From the NCBI RefSeq assembly GCF_025612915.1, contig NC_069115.1, positions 47,366,290 to 47,430,289 of the forward strand: a DNA stretch of 64,000 bases, written 5' to 3'. A program made the position numbers and the translations under genes. The notes beneath the pieces are model-generated. The model did not search any database. It was given only the letters and a program-made list of their open reading frames with translations, and was not told the origin of the DNA. Origin of the DNA: Magallana angulata. Taxonomy: Eukaryota; Mollusca; Bivalvia; Ostreida; Ostreidae. Below, in pieces: positions 24,674-36,073 of the stretch. Numbering within the stretch: the first letter of the stretch is position 1; every line of letters begins with the position of its first letter.

Positions 24674-26097
24674 ATGAACATAATAATATCTTCTCTTTTC
24701 TGTTTCTTTTCGTTGTGCGTAAACTGTACTGCAGCTTCGCAAAAATGGAATACATTGGATGTCGATGCTATTCAGAAACTGACCTCGAGGTTAGATTTTC
24801 TGGAACAAAGGTTGACTAGAGAACATCCTCATTTTCATGGTTTTGAAGCATCATTATCCAATGCAAAGAGTAATAAAGTTAAAGAGGGATGGATTCGCGA
24901 TATGGAAAATCGAATTAAGGCTTTGGAAAATACAATCATACAGAAAAATTGTGATAAAAAGATTCAAACTTTGGACAAAACTGTTAAGGAACTCTCAAAA
25001 CAAATAAAACAACAAGCCCTATATAACGAACGTACAGAGAGACTGGAAGCTATTGTTCGTGACCAAGAAAAAACTATTTTCAAATTAAGAGAGGAAGTAA
25101 TGCAAATTAAGAAACCAGGGCCTGCCATTGGAGACCTTCTTGTTCATACAGAAGATGAAAACGATAAAGATGGAAGCAATGAAAGCAATCATCAAAACCG
25201 ATTAGGAATAACGCAGCGTATTAGAACCAGTAGTTCTTCTTCTGATCCACGAGCAATTGTTACAAATAGAAGTAAGACTATGTTTATAGAATAATTTTCA
25301 TTTATTATCATATGTATAAAACTATTTTGAGTGTGATATAAGAACAAAAAGGCTTGCATAACTATTAAGACATTCATTAGCAATTAGTGATAATGAAGTC
25401 ATTAATTTTTTTTTTAATTTTTAATAGTTTATCATAATAACATTTGTGTGCAGACTTGAGCCTTTCTAAAAAAGAAAATGTAACAAAACTTTCTTTGAAA
25501 ATATAATGAATGGTAATGCCTTGTTTTCAAGATATGGCACCTTTCAAATTTCAAAAATGAACTATAAACTTTTTCTTCATCATTTCAGATGAAAGAAAAG
25601 AAAAACTGATATACAATGTATAATATATTTACAACATCTTTTTTTTAATAGAAAGACTACTTTTACCCTCTACCATGCAGCCAGTGGCCACGTCAAGTAC
25701 TATAGCCTTCTATGCTTATATTGGAGCATCTATTCAATCTGTCCCAATTCAGCATTCTTTGATTTTTGATGTCGTTAAAACTAACGTTGGAAACGGCTAT
25801 CATTCCCCAACAGGAGTGTTCATTGCTCCGGAGACCGGGATTTATGTGTTTACCTGGACTATGAGAGAATATAGCAATTGTCGCCACTCAACTCAGTTGA
25901 TGGTAAATACCTCGGAAATCGGAATAATTCACGTGCACGTTGGTTCCGGTAGTGACTTGGAAGGAACAGGAGTCGTGGTCACACATGTCAATGCAGGAGA
26001 TGACGTTTACGTTAGAACGCACGCATCATGGAATGACTGTGATATTTTTAGCGATATGGCAGGAAGGTCTTCTTTCGCTGGCTGGAAATTGTCTTGA
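24674..26097 (+). CDS. Secreted C1q-domain protein, copy D (intact)
   Basis: There are two exons, 24674-25271 and 25652-26097, joined in phase 1 across GTAAGA..AATAG. They give 347 residues. Residues 1-20 are a signal peptide (MNIIISSLFCFFSLCVNCTA). Residues about 30-60 and 75-150 are a heptad-rich coiled coil (ENRIKALENTIIQ; LEAIVRDQEKTIFKLREE). A polar linker contains QRIRTSSSSSD. The junction encodes a basic RKR, and a complete C1q head follows. Head landmarks are TIAFYAY, FDVVKTN.GNGYH, TGVFIAPETGIYVFTW, STQLMVN, EIGIIHVHV, AGDDVYVRTHASWN and GRSSFAGWKLS. C1q heads trimerise and bind ligands in soluble pattern-recognition proteins; the coiled coil would hold the trimer. There is no collagen region. 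AATAAA lies at 26110-26115. The start is fixed by the leader and by homology with G and H. Confidence 0.93.
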
Positions 26098-26109
26098 GAA
26101 CATTACACA

Positions 26110-26115
26110 AATAAA
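26110..26115 (+). promoter_or_regulatory. Polyadenylation signal of copy D
   Basis: AATAAA lies 12 bases after the stop codon, implying a very short 3' UTR. Confidence 0.6.
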
Positions 26116-26509
26116 ACAAAAATGATAAAAATGATCTTTTTTATGTTTGTTTAAAGTAATTATAATGAGCAGAGTCGAAAATAGCTGTCAGTTTTACACG
26201 ATATTCGCAAACGTTTTGACGATTGGTATTTTTACTAGTTTTTTACTAACAGGTTATAAACAGAAATGAAGATAAAATTAAATTACGTTCAATATGAAAT
26301 TTGAGATTTGAGGAGTAGGTCTGGTCTCCAAGAAATATCAGGTTTAGCAACGAATAAACTACAGAGGTAGAGCCAGTGTTATAATCTTGTAGGTGTTAAA
26401 ATCGCTCAGGGTTGTTATGAATTATATCAGATCAGTGATAAAGGCTGCTTAAAATAATAGGGCTTTTATCTGTATATCATTTACGGTAATCCTACACAGG
26501 CAAAAGTGG

Positions 26510-26745
26510 CTTGCATGAATCTCATATGAAATTCGCATGAAGTTCATGCGAATTCCTCGCATGAGAAAGAGAAGAAAAGTAACACGCATTAATTTCATGC
26601 GAAAACTTCATGCGATTTTGACATTATTTTAATGCAAATATTATATGATTAAAATTTCGCACAATATTCATGCGAAAATGGATATCTTATGTTTCATTGT
26701 TGTTTTATGCGAATATCATACAAATATCATACAATTTTTATACAA
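26510..26745. repeat. Patch of TTCATGCGAA/TTCGCATGAA words
   Basis: The word and its reverse complement recur many times at irregular spacing. They include a near-perfect palindrome (ATTCGCATGAAGTTCATGCG) around 26531-26553. No protein frame is present. See the finding. Confidence 0.6.
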
Positions 26746-27700
26746 AATACTATGCAGCTTTTAAAGTGAGCGTCTCAGAAAAAGTCATGCAATATTACCA
26801 AAATCGTCCACAAGCGTACATCTTAGTTATTTTAAAAAGTGTTTAAAACTGAAAGATTATCCCATAAAAGTCCAAATTTTGAATTCAATTGCTTGCTGGT
26901 GTCGTTCTATTTCTAGCTGTGACCTAATTTGAATAATGGCCCAAATATGGATTAAAAACCAAGAAAAATTATGAAAAACAATGCAGTTTGAGCACTAAAA
27001 AAAGAAAATAATAGAAAATTGTTCACAATTGTTTTATTTATATATATGTTACCTAAAACTTCATTTTTCATAATACCAATCTAAATTATTAAAAACTGCC
27101 CATAGAACCATGAAAAAGAGATTTTGAAAACTGGCAATTTGCCAATTTTGCTAGATGTATAAAAATAAACAGCTTTGATAGAGGTATTAATATACCTGTA
27201 ATCGCTTGCATCTTCAAAATTTATCATTATTTTTTTAAGATGAAGGCATAAGTGTAAATTTCTAAAAAAAATCCACTTTTGGACTCTTAAAGAATAGCAC
27301 GCAATGATAATATATTGACTGATACATTCCATCTAAATAAGCATATTCTAGCATATTATTAAATATATTTATATTTCAAAAAATAAGTTATTAAATTTAA
27401 AAGAATGAATTAATTCAAAATTGATATTTTCTTGTCATAAGTATTTGTTATATTGATATTGTCGCTCCCCAAACCTGTAAATTAATTTTTGGCTGTGAAA
27501 TATGATTTGTAAAATTTACCTCCCCTTTGATGCAATCTCTAGGCAGAGGAGGTTAAAAAAGTGAAGAGACGCCAAATGGAGGTCACATTGAAAACATAAT
27601 TTATGACAATGGGGTGAATACAAGTTATTTGATCATTGTGACCTTATCATTTTCCATCAGAAGGAACAATGAGATTATTTTAATTTAGCTTGACCTTTTT
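26746..27700. other. Intergenic, no gene seen
   Basis: AT-rich sequence with no supported feature. Confidence 0.35.
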
Positions 27701-27710
27701 GTTCATGAAA

Positions 27711-29880
27711 ATGAGTGAAAACGCACCAGGTTTAGCAGCTGAATGTCCTGCTATATTTAAATTTTATAATGGATCCGGAGGATCTGAATGTGATCTTGCA
27801 AACATTTGTTCTGTTTATGAGAGTGACAGGGATATTATGAATCACTTATACAGTTTACAAAGTGCACAAATTCTAGACAGGTGTGTGTCTAATGCTCACA
27901 TATGTCCTTAGTACATAGTAATATTGTATTGAAGTGGGTATTTCATCATCGATAAGGCAGTGCTTTCTATGAAAAAATGCCTGAAGCACCGCGAAGAGTT
28001 GGGAGCACGGTGTTCTTATCCTGGTCATCGGGGTAATATGAAAGCTGACAGAGGGGCCATTCCAACAATGTGTAGAGAACTCTGGTTAAAACAAGACAGA
28101 TTATACCAGTAGGATCAGGTACGTTATTTTTACAGTCACCTTAATTCAGGACTTTGAAAGAGTATGTAATATAAAATATTATGAGAAAATTAGTGTATTT
28201 TATAAACAGGTGATATCTAGGAGGACCTCTATATATATAGATTTAGATGTTATATAGATATGAAGGTCTGTAAAGATTGAAAATTACTTTAACAATTGAC
28301 CTTAACTGTACATGAGCGGATCCAGAAATTTTTACCAAAAAGGGGGGGGGGTCCAATGAGAGATAGTTTTGTTTTCCAGGGGGGGGGGGGGGGGCTGGGA
28401 TTTTTGTGTATAACTGTATTTGTACTTTAGATCACTACAATATGTTTTGCTTTAAAAAGTACTTCAATTTCACAATCATATGAAAAATAAACTAAATGAA
28501 AATAACTTGTCACAATCAAAACATGTGTCAAATTGTGTTACAATGACAGTGTAGTAATTGAACTTTGATCTTATGTGCAGTATTTACTTGTAGCAATTTG
28601 CAAAAGGTGCTCAATGGATCATAAGAAGAATGTGTACCCATCATACAATGTAGAGTATGTAGAAGAACTAGGTAATAATTTTGCTGTATATCATTCAGTT
28701 ATATTCATAAATGTAATAAACTGACAAACATGCATGTATACAATTAGAAATCGTAAAGGAATATATTCTAATTATTGAAAGCATTGTAACATGTCGAATG
28801 ATATCATCATAAACATTTTAAGGATTATTTTCATATGTTAAATGTTAAGAACATACATGAACATGTAGATATGCATGCATGAACAATGGATTTGGAGCTT
28901 AAGAAATTTTGAAAAATTTAAAACTGCATGTATTGTGATATATTGTGCAATACCAGGTTTGTTAATTATAGGTATATACGCAACTTGGGGTTGTCAATGA
29001 TACATTTTAGCTTTTCATATGGGTATTATTTTTAAAGTAATTGTTGATAAGACCTTATTATTTTACTTTCAGAGTGGTGTAGACAGATTTGTAGAATTCT
29101 TCACACAGACAACAGCACAAAATCAAAAAGTCATGGTATCAGACACATTTTTTTCGATGAAATTAAGTGCATTTTCCATATGTAAATGAATTATACCAGA
29201 TATTCTTTCTCAGTAAATGACTTGATTTTGGATGTTCTCATGTTTGCGCATAAAAATGCAAGTTTACATTAAATTTTAAGCTACACCACCCACATGAATG
29301 GGACAAAAGAACCATTTTAGGGACAAATTATAAATCAACGTATTCATTTATCTGTTATTTCATCTGTCTGTTAGTTAAACCAAATCTTTATACAAAATTA
29401 AGAAATATACAACTATTTGTATGTTTAGCATAAAATCAATCTGAAAAGATTTGCATTATACCTATTTTGGTGAACATCTACAGTCCCACTTGATTGACAT
29501 ACAAGTGCCACATGTACCAGCTATAGTTGAAAACAAAGAAACAGCATTTGATATTAATGTACACAGTAAGTTCACAGTTGAATTGAACAGAAACATATAC
29601 TGCTAGTGAAACAGCTACATCAGCATCATTGTTGGTGGTTTCTTAACTCGATCTAGATGCAACTACATATATATGTAACTATGTAAAGATAAACCAATTA
29701 CCTTTCCCAATTCTTATCAGAAACAGATAAATAATAAAAGAGTGTAGATATATCTAAAGGTATTTAATTTAGCAATATTGCTTTGTTTTAAATTGATATG
29801 TGTGTCTTCCCTACATACAGGTGTACCAAGTTCACAAGACACAGACGCAATGGGTACAGACATGGAGTTTGAAAATCTCT
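27711..29880 (+). pseudogene. Exons of an unrecognised gene, probably decayed
   Basis: Several exon-like pieces have good splice sites. 27711-28118 has an open start ([20 protein letters not shown]), then stops, then a Cys/His stretch [18 protein letters not shown] and, in another frame, RQIIPVGS. 28594-28671 reads [18 protein letters not shown]. 29073-29135 reads [20 protein letters not shown] and joins 29484-29565 in phase 0 ([18 protein letters not shown]). That in turn joins 29821-29880 in phase 1 (VPSSQDTDAMGTDMEFENL). Frames agree between the last three pieces but not between the second and third. No terminal exon was found. The Cys/His motifs suggest a metal-binding domain. I do not recognise the family; a transposon-derived gene is possible. 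Confidence 0.35.
28315..28400. repeat. G-rich interspersed repeat fragment
   Basis: GAGCGGATCCAGAAATTT is followed by two G-runs. It resembles the left end of the insertion at 19208, so it probably belongs to the same family. Confidence 0.45.
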
Positions 29881-30289
29881 GTAAGTGTAGATAAATTAAG
29901 CCCCAAATCAATTACATGTAAAGCATATTTACCAGCTATATTAGCCTCAACTGATTTATTTTTGGTGTTTATTTTGGTTATCTTATTTCCTATAAATTTG
30001 ACAAATATTCTTGTTAGGTGTAAAATGTGTACTGTAAATGTTTATTGTGCATTGTTTTAAAAAAGTTTAAAATTGTATGCAGTGAAGTATGCGAACCAAT
30101 GTCAAAAGTAAATATGACTCGGTAAAAAATCTTGGAACTCTAAGAGAAATATCATTCTTTCCAACTGTCTATCTGTCCATAAACACAATTGTGTGACACA
30201 ATATGTCACATGTAGACCATATAAGGAGGATTGTATATCTTGAGACGATGTCAGTTTTTTTGTATCTATAATGAATTATTAGTATCCCG

Positions 30290-30413
30290 CTCCGAAGGAG
30301 AAGGGGGTATACTCTTTTACCCTTGTGTGTCTGTCTGTAACAAAAATTTCTGTCACAGCTTTCTCAGCAATTAGCTATTCATCACAGATGGTTGAAATTT
30401 TAACACACACTTA
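30290..30413. repeat. Interspersed repeat abutting the second segmental copy
   Basis: It begins with TATCCCGCTCCGAAGGAG and runs into GTGTGTCTGTCTGTAAC and then TTAACACACACTTATTG. This style of repeat is common in mollusc intergenic DNA. It ends where homology with the copy D flank begins (30414). Confidence 0.45.
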
Positions 30414-33085
30414 TTGCCATCCGGAACTCCGAAGTGGAAAGATTATCTTAGAAAATATAAAAAAAAAGAGCACGTGTCCCTTATTCATTTAAAACAGCGT
30501 GAATGTAGTTTTGTTTAACATAGCATCAAGTTTATCGACAGTTATTAAATATATTCATTATAAATTGATTCGTTAAAATTCTTTAATTTATTAATGAAAC
30601 ACTTGTTTGACAAAATCAAACTTTGCTGTTATATAAATAAAATAGAACAGAAGTAAGGAGTTTAAATAAATATATTTTAAATATCTAAAATAATGACAAA
30701 TAATAAAAAACAAACAAGAAACTACGTTACTAAAGTCTATCACCAAAAGATCAGACTGACATCTTAATATCACACGTAAAACGGTTTTGAAAAATTAAAT
30801 ATATATATTTGTTTAACTTTACTCTATAATTTGTATAAAAAATATCTAACATGAAATAAGCAAATTTAATACAATATTATTGTGTTGAAACTCAATGACA
30901 TATGATGCAATATCAATATGAAACAAGAAATAATTTTTTATATACGATCAACCTTTTTTTAAACTACCCTCTATAAATAAATATTTCACTTAATTATATC
31001 AAACCCCTTTTTCAGTCATAAATCTTAAAGTCTACAATACAATTAATTAACATTACATTTTTATCTGTTAGTACGTAAGAACTATATAATGCGTCTGCAT
31101 GCAGTTTAACAGAAAGATATAACGTTATTCAATATATTAGTTTTTTTTCATAACCCGAACAAGGATATGGGTTCTCTAATATAATCTGTACCCTTTGACA
31201 GAGTACGAGATCTTCAATACACGACTTTTCCAGAGTACGACTTCTCCTTATATCGTGTAAATGACAAATATTGAAAAGATTCCGTACACGATCATAGTTA
31301 GAGCAGTGCGTTTAATTAGAAATACACATTTGATAATTGTTTCAAAATAGTCATGAAAATCAATCATATGGAGGAATGCACCGAAAAACATTATATTCGG
31401 TTACATAATTAAAACCTCGAGTAACAATTGAATATGTATTACGGGACCAAAATGTTGCTGCAAGAGACCGACTTTAAGAGATAGGATAAAAAGACGTTAG
31501 AGATCTGGTTAAATATCTTAATAAGCATTCTTTCAATAACTTTTTTTACTAATTGATTTATATTTGGAAAAGCCCCGTGAAATCGTTTTATTGTTTAAAT
31601 ATATTAATTAAATACACGTTTGTCTTTATAAAGCTTATTAAACATAGTTATAAATCAGTACTAATGGATCAATTAATCTTTTAAAGTACATATAAAACTA
31701 CAGTGATGTTTTAACATATACAGGTATTTTGTATACATTATTTAAGTATAAGGGCTCCGTATTCGGCCCTCTATGTAAATAACAGTCGCTGACCTAATTG
31801 TAATTATCCAATGCAAAGAGTAATAAAGTTAAAGAGGGATGGATTTGCGATATGGAAAATCGAATTAAGGCTTTGGAAAATACAATCATACAGAATAATT
31901 GTGATAAAAAGATTCAAACTTTGGACGAAACTGTTAAGGAACTCTCAAAACAAATAAAACACAAGCCCTATATAACGAACGTACAAAGAGACTGGATGCT
32001 ATTGTTCGTGACCAAGAAAAAACTATTTTCAAATTAAGAGAGGAAGTAATGCAAATTAAGAAACCAGGGCCTGCCATTGGAGACCTTCTTGTTCATACAG
32101 AAGATGAAAACGATAAAGATGGAAGCAATGAAAGCAATCATCAAAACCGATTAGGAATAACGCAGCGTATTAGAACCAGTAGTTCTTCTTCTGATCCACG
32201 AGCAATTGTTACAAATAGAAGTAAGACTATGTTTATAGAATAATTTTCATTTATTATCATATGTATAAAACTATTTTGAGTGTGATATAAGAACAAAAAG
32301 GCTTGCATAACTATTAAGACATTCATTAGCAATAATTGATAATGTAGTCATTAATTTTTTTTTTAATTTTTAATAGTTTATCATAGTAACATTTGTGTGC
32401 AGACTTGAGCCTTTCTCAAAAAGAAAATGTAACAAAACTTTCTTTGAAAATATAATGAATGGTAATGCCTTGTTTTCAAGATATGACGCCTTTCAAATTT
32501 CAAAAATGAACTAATAACTTTTTTCATATCATTTCAGATGAATGAAAAAAAAAAAACTTTTTTATAGTAATAAAATAATAAACAACATTTTTTTTTCTTA
32601 GAAAGATTACTTTTACCCTCTACCATGCAGCCAGTTGCCACATCAAGTACTATAGCCTTCTATGCTTATATTGGAGCATATATTCAGTATGTCCAAATTC
32701 AGCATTCTTTGGTTTTCGATGTCGTTAAAACTAACGTTGGAAACGGCTATCATTCCCCAACAGGGGTGTTCATTGCCCCAGAGACTGGGATCTATGTGTT
32801 TACCTGGACTATAAGAGAAAATGTCAAATGTCGCCACTCAACCCAGTTGATGGTAAATACCTCGGAAATCGGAATAATTCACGTGCACGTTGGTTCCGGT
32901 GGTGACTTGGCAGGAACTGGAATCGTCGTCACGAATGTTAATGCAGGAGATGACGTATACGTCAGAACCCTTGCATCATGGAATGACTGTTACATTGCAA
33001 ACAGTTTATCAGGAAGATCGTCCTTTGCAGCCTGGAAACTGTCGTAAAAAAAATACACAAATAAAACAAAAAGGATGAACATGAT
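30414..33085 (+). repeat. Segmental duplication, copy 2 (contains C1q copy E)
   Basis: Partner of 23267-26130, 7.15 kb downstream in the same orientation. The 5' part is near-identical and the 3' part is more diverged. Confidence 0.8.
31804..33047 (+). pseudogene. C1q-domain gene copy E, 5' end deleted
   Basis: Compared with copy D, about 246 bases are missing (D 24607-24852). The gap begins between the TTGACCT and AGATAAG words. It removes the GATA site, the ATG, the signal peptide and the start of the stalk. A one-base loss in the stalk (CAAATAAAACACAAG, against ACAACAAG in D) then breaks the frame. The last 64 codons of exon 1 before and across the donor match D residue for residue. Exon 2 (32602-33047) is intact and encodes a complete C1q head with GYHSPTGVFIAPETGIYVFTW and GRSSFAAWKLS. 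AATAAA is at 33060-33065. Without a leader it cannot be a secreted protein unless another first exon is used. Confidence 0.85.
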
Positions 33086-33589
33086 TTAGTTAATGGTTTG
33101 TTAAAAGTGTCGTTGTATACTTATGCATAGATTTGAAGATTGTTCCAATTTTTACACGATGTGTGGAAAGGTTTTGACAATTAGCATTCTGTCTTGTACA
33201 AACAAGTTACAAACAGAAAAAGTAAAAACCAATATGAATTACCTCTAATTAAAAATATTAAGTGCAAGTTTCCGAAAAACACCAAGCTTAACAAAAATAA
33301 AGTACAGCGGAACAGCAAGTGTTATCAATCTTGTAGAAGTTACAGTCGCTCAGGTTTGTTATGAATTTTATCAAAACAGTAAAAAAGGCAGCTTGAAATG
33401 ATTGAGTTTTTTTTGTATCATTTATGATAGACCTATGATTCAGCAAGATTTACCACAATAGATGTTATGGTCCGTTAAAACAAATTGTGAAGTTAAATTG
33501 GGACAAATTTAAGGGTGCTTAAAACGACCAATAAACGGACATAATAAACAAACAGCATTTTTAGATAAAAACAAGTGATGTTTGTGAAA

Positions 33590-34085
33590 CACTTATTCCC
33601 CCTCTCCTAGAACATCTGCGAAGAAAACGAACGGAAAATACAAATAAATTATACATCTGTGAAGAAAGTGAACGTAAATTGCAAATAATTGGAATTTTTC
33701 TAAGTCCAAGGCGCATAACTCTGTCACAATATGCTCGGTTGTACCAAAAATTAAACTTTACTTAGATATATTTATAATATATCTGTAAACTTAATTTCAT
33801 TTAAAAAAGTAGAGACTCTCCGAAGAAAATAAACGGAAACTGCAAATATTTGGAATTTTTCTAAATCAATGAAGCATAACTCTGTCAAAAAGTGCTCGAT
33901 CAGACCCAAAATTGAACTTGTCCTCCACATTATTATGATAAACATGTATACCAATTTTATTTTAATATGTGCATTCTCTGTGAAGAATATGAACGAAAAC
34001 TGTTGGTGGACCGATCGACCGACAGACAGACAGCAGCAAAGCAATTTGACCTCCCTTCTTCGAAAGGTGCATAAACTGCGACAGA
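33590..34085 (+). repeat. Interspersed repeat with internal units of about 160-180 bp
   Basis: GAAGAAAA.GAACGGAAA.TGC and GCATAACTCTGTCA recur near 33614, 33659, 33819 and 33977. The right end carries CCGATCGACCGACAGACAG and CCCTTCTTCGAAAGG, typical of a very common bivalve repeat. The family name is not known to me. Confidence 0.6.
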
Positions 34086-34496
34086 TAAATAACTTTGTTT
34101 TTATAAAAGTACAGTGAACATTATTTTAGTCACTTCACTTAGCAGTCAATACCAACTGTATTTAAATATAGGCAAATGTCACTATTGATACCTAGTACAT
34201 GCACATGGTGTTTGGTAATTTTTTGTAATACAGCTGCGCAAGCATTAATCCATGCATTGATGTCGATAGTATGATGATATTTTTCGTGCAGAATTTAGAC
34301 TAAATCTCGTAGTTAGTACTTGTTTAACATTGACACATGTCTAATAAGGTGCAGTTATTCAGATATCTTATATGTAAATTGAATAATCGATCAAATTGCA
34401 ATTTTAGAATAAGACATAAAATCGGTGATAGTTTACTTGGTGACTTAATAACGTAGTTATTAGGTGCGAAATCATTTAATTGATTAATGAATAACA

Positions 34497-36073
34497 AGAG
34501 GCCAATAGGCCTTAACGGTCACCTGTGTAGCATATAACCAATACACAAACTTGTCGAGGAGTCTCATATATGCATTTAATTAATTAGGTTTCATTCTGGA
34601 GTATAGAAAATTTATAAATTTGTAATGACGTCCACCTCCCTGCCTGAAATATTTCAGAAAGAACTATGAAACCTATAATTTTCGCGAAAAACTTAAAGAT
34701 CTGGTCTACAAAATCATGAATTCAGTTTTCCTTTCAGGTGTGTGGGAGTAAAGAAGATAGTCTTTAAACATTATATGCATTAACACCTATACATCCATTT
34801 TGGCCCTGTCCTAGAGTCAAAACCCATACTCCAGGGGACATGACATTTAATATTTTGGTAGAAAACTTCCTGGTAAACATAAATATTAAGTCAATTTTTA
34901 ATACAGATGTGTGAAAATAGAGAAGAAGATTTTTAAAAATTGCATGCCTTAACACTATATTGCCATTTTCCTCCCTTCCCATGTTCTGAACCCCTGACCC
35001 AGGGGCCATGAATTTCACAATTTTGGTAAAGGGCTTCATGGACATCATAACCATATATTCATTTTTTGCCCAGAGGTGTGGGAATAAAGAAGATTTTTTA
35101 AAGATTTAATACATTTTCACTATATGGACATATTGGCCCCATCCTAGAGTCTGAACCCCTGACACATGAGTCATGAATTTCACAATTTTGGTAGAGGGCT
35201 TCATGGACATTATAATCAGGCATTTAGTGTTTAACAAATATACATGTATATGGGAGTAGAGAAGAGGACTTTCTAAAATTTAATTCATTTTAATACATAG
35301 CCATATTAGCCCCTCCCTAGAGTCTGAACCCCCGACACAGGGGCCATGAATTTCCCAATTTTGGTAAAGGGCTTCATGGACATCATAATTATGAATTTAG
35401 TGTTTAACAATTATATATGGGAGTAGAGAAGAAGACTTTCTAAGATTTAATACATTTTAACTATATGGCCATATTGGCCCCACCCTAGAGCCTGAACCCC
35501 TGACACATGAGTCATGAATTTCCCAATTTTGGTAAAGAGCTTCATGGACATCATGATCATGCATTTAGTTTTTAACAAATATATATAAGGAAGTAGAATA
35601 AAAGATTTTTTAAGATTTAATACATTTTTACTTTATGGCCATATTGGCCCCACCCTAGAGCCTGAACCCCTGACACAGGGGTAATAAATTTCACAATTTT
35701 GGTAGAGGATTTCATGGACATTATGATCTTGCATTTAGTTAAGGAAGTAGAGAAGTATATTTTTAAAGATTTAATACATTTTTACTTTATGGACATATTG
35801 GCCCCACCCTAGAGCCTGAACCCCTGACGCAGGGGCCATGAATTTCACAATTTTGCATATTTGGCACCACCTGTGGTGCCCGGGGGTAGTAGAGCCAAGA
35901 ATTTCACGATTTAGATTCCTCCTACCATAGAGATGCCTCACACCAAAAATGGTAACAAATAGCTTTGTAGTTTTTAAGAAGAAGTTAAAAATGTAAAATT
36001 GGTAATGCACGACGCACGACGACGAACGAAAACGGATAGCAATAGGACATCTGAGTTTACTCGGGTGACCTAA
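34497..36073 (+). repeat. Composite interspersed repeat with about seven internal tandem units
   Basis: The left end reads ACAAGAGGCCAATAGGCC and the right end CTCGGGTGACC. Inside, the phrase CCTAGAG.CTGAACCCCTGA recurs at about 34988, 35153, 35326, 35494, 35664 and 35818. That gives a period of 154-173 bases, with an earlier worn unit near 34813. Defined ends plus a central tandem array is the architecture of several bivalve non-autonomous elements. The assignment is inference. Confidence 0.65.

Larger units (their letters stand above)
23267..26130 (+). repeat. Segmental duplication, copy 1 (contains C1q copy D)
   Basis: It aligns with 30414-33085 from CATTGCCATTCGGAACTCCG onward. The 5' flank, exon 1 and most of the intron are nearly identical between copies. 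The last part of the intron, the C1q exon and the 3' flank are clearly more diverged. Confidence 0.8.
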
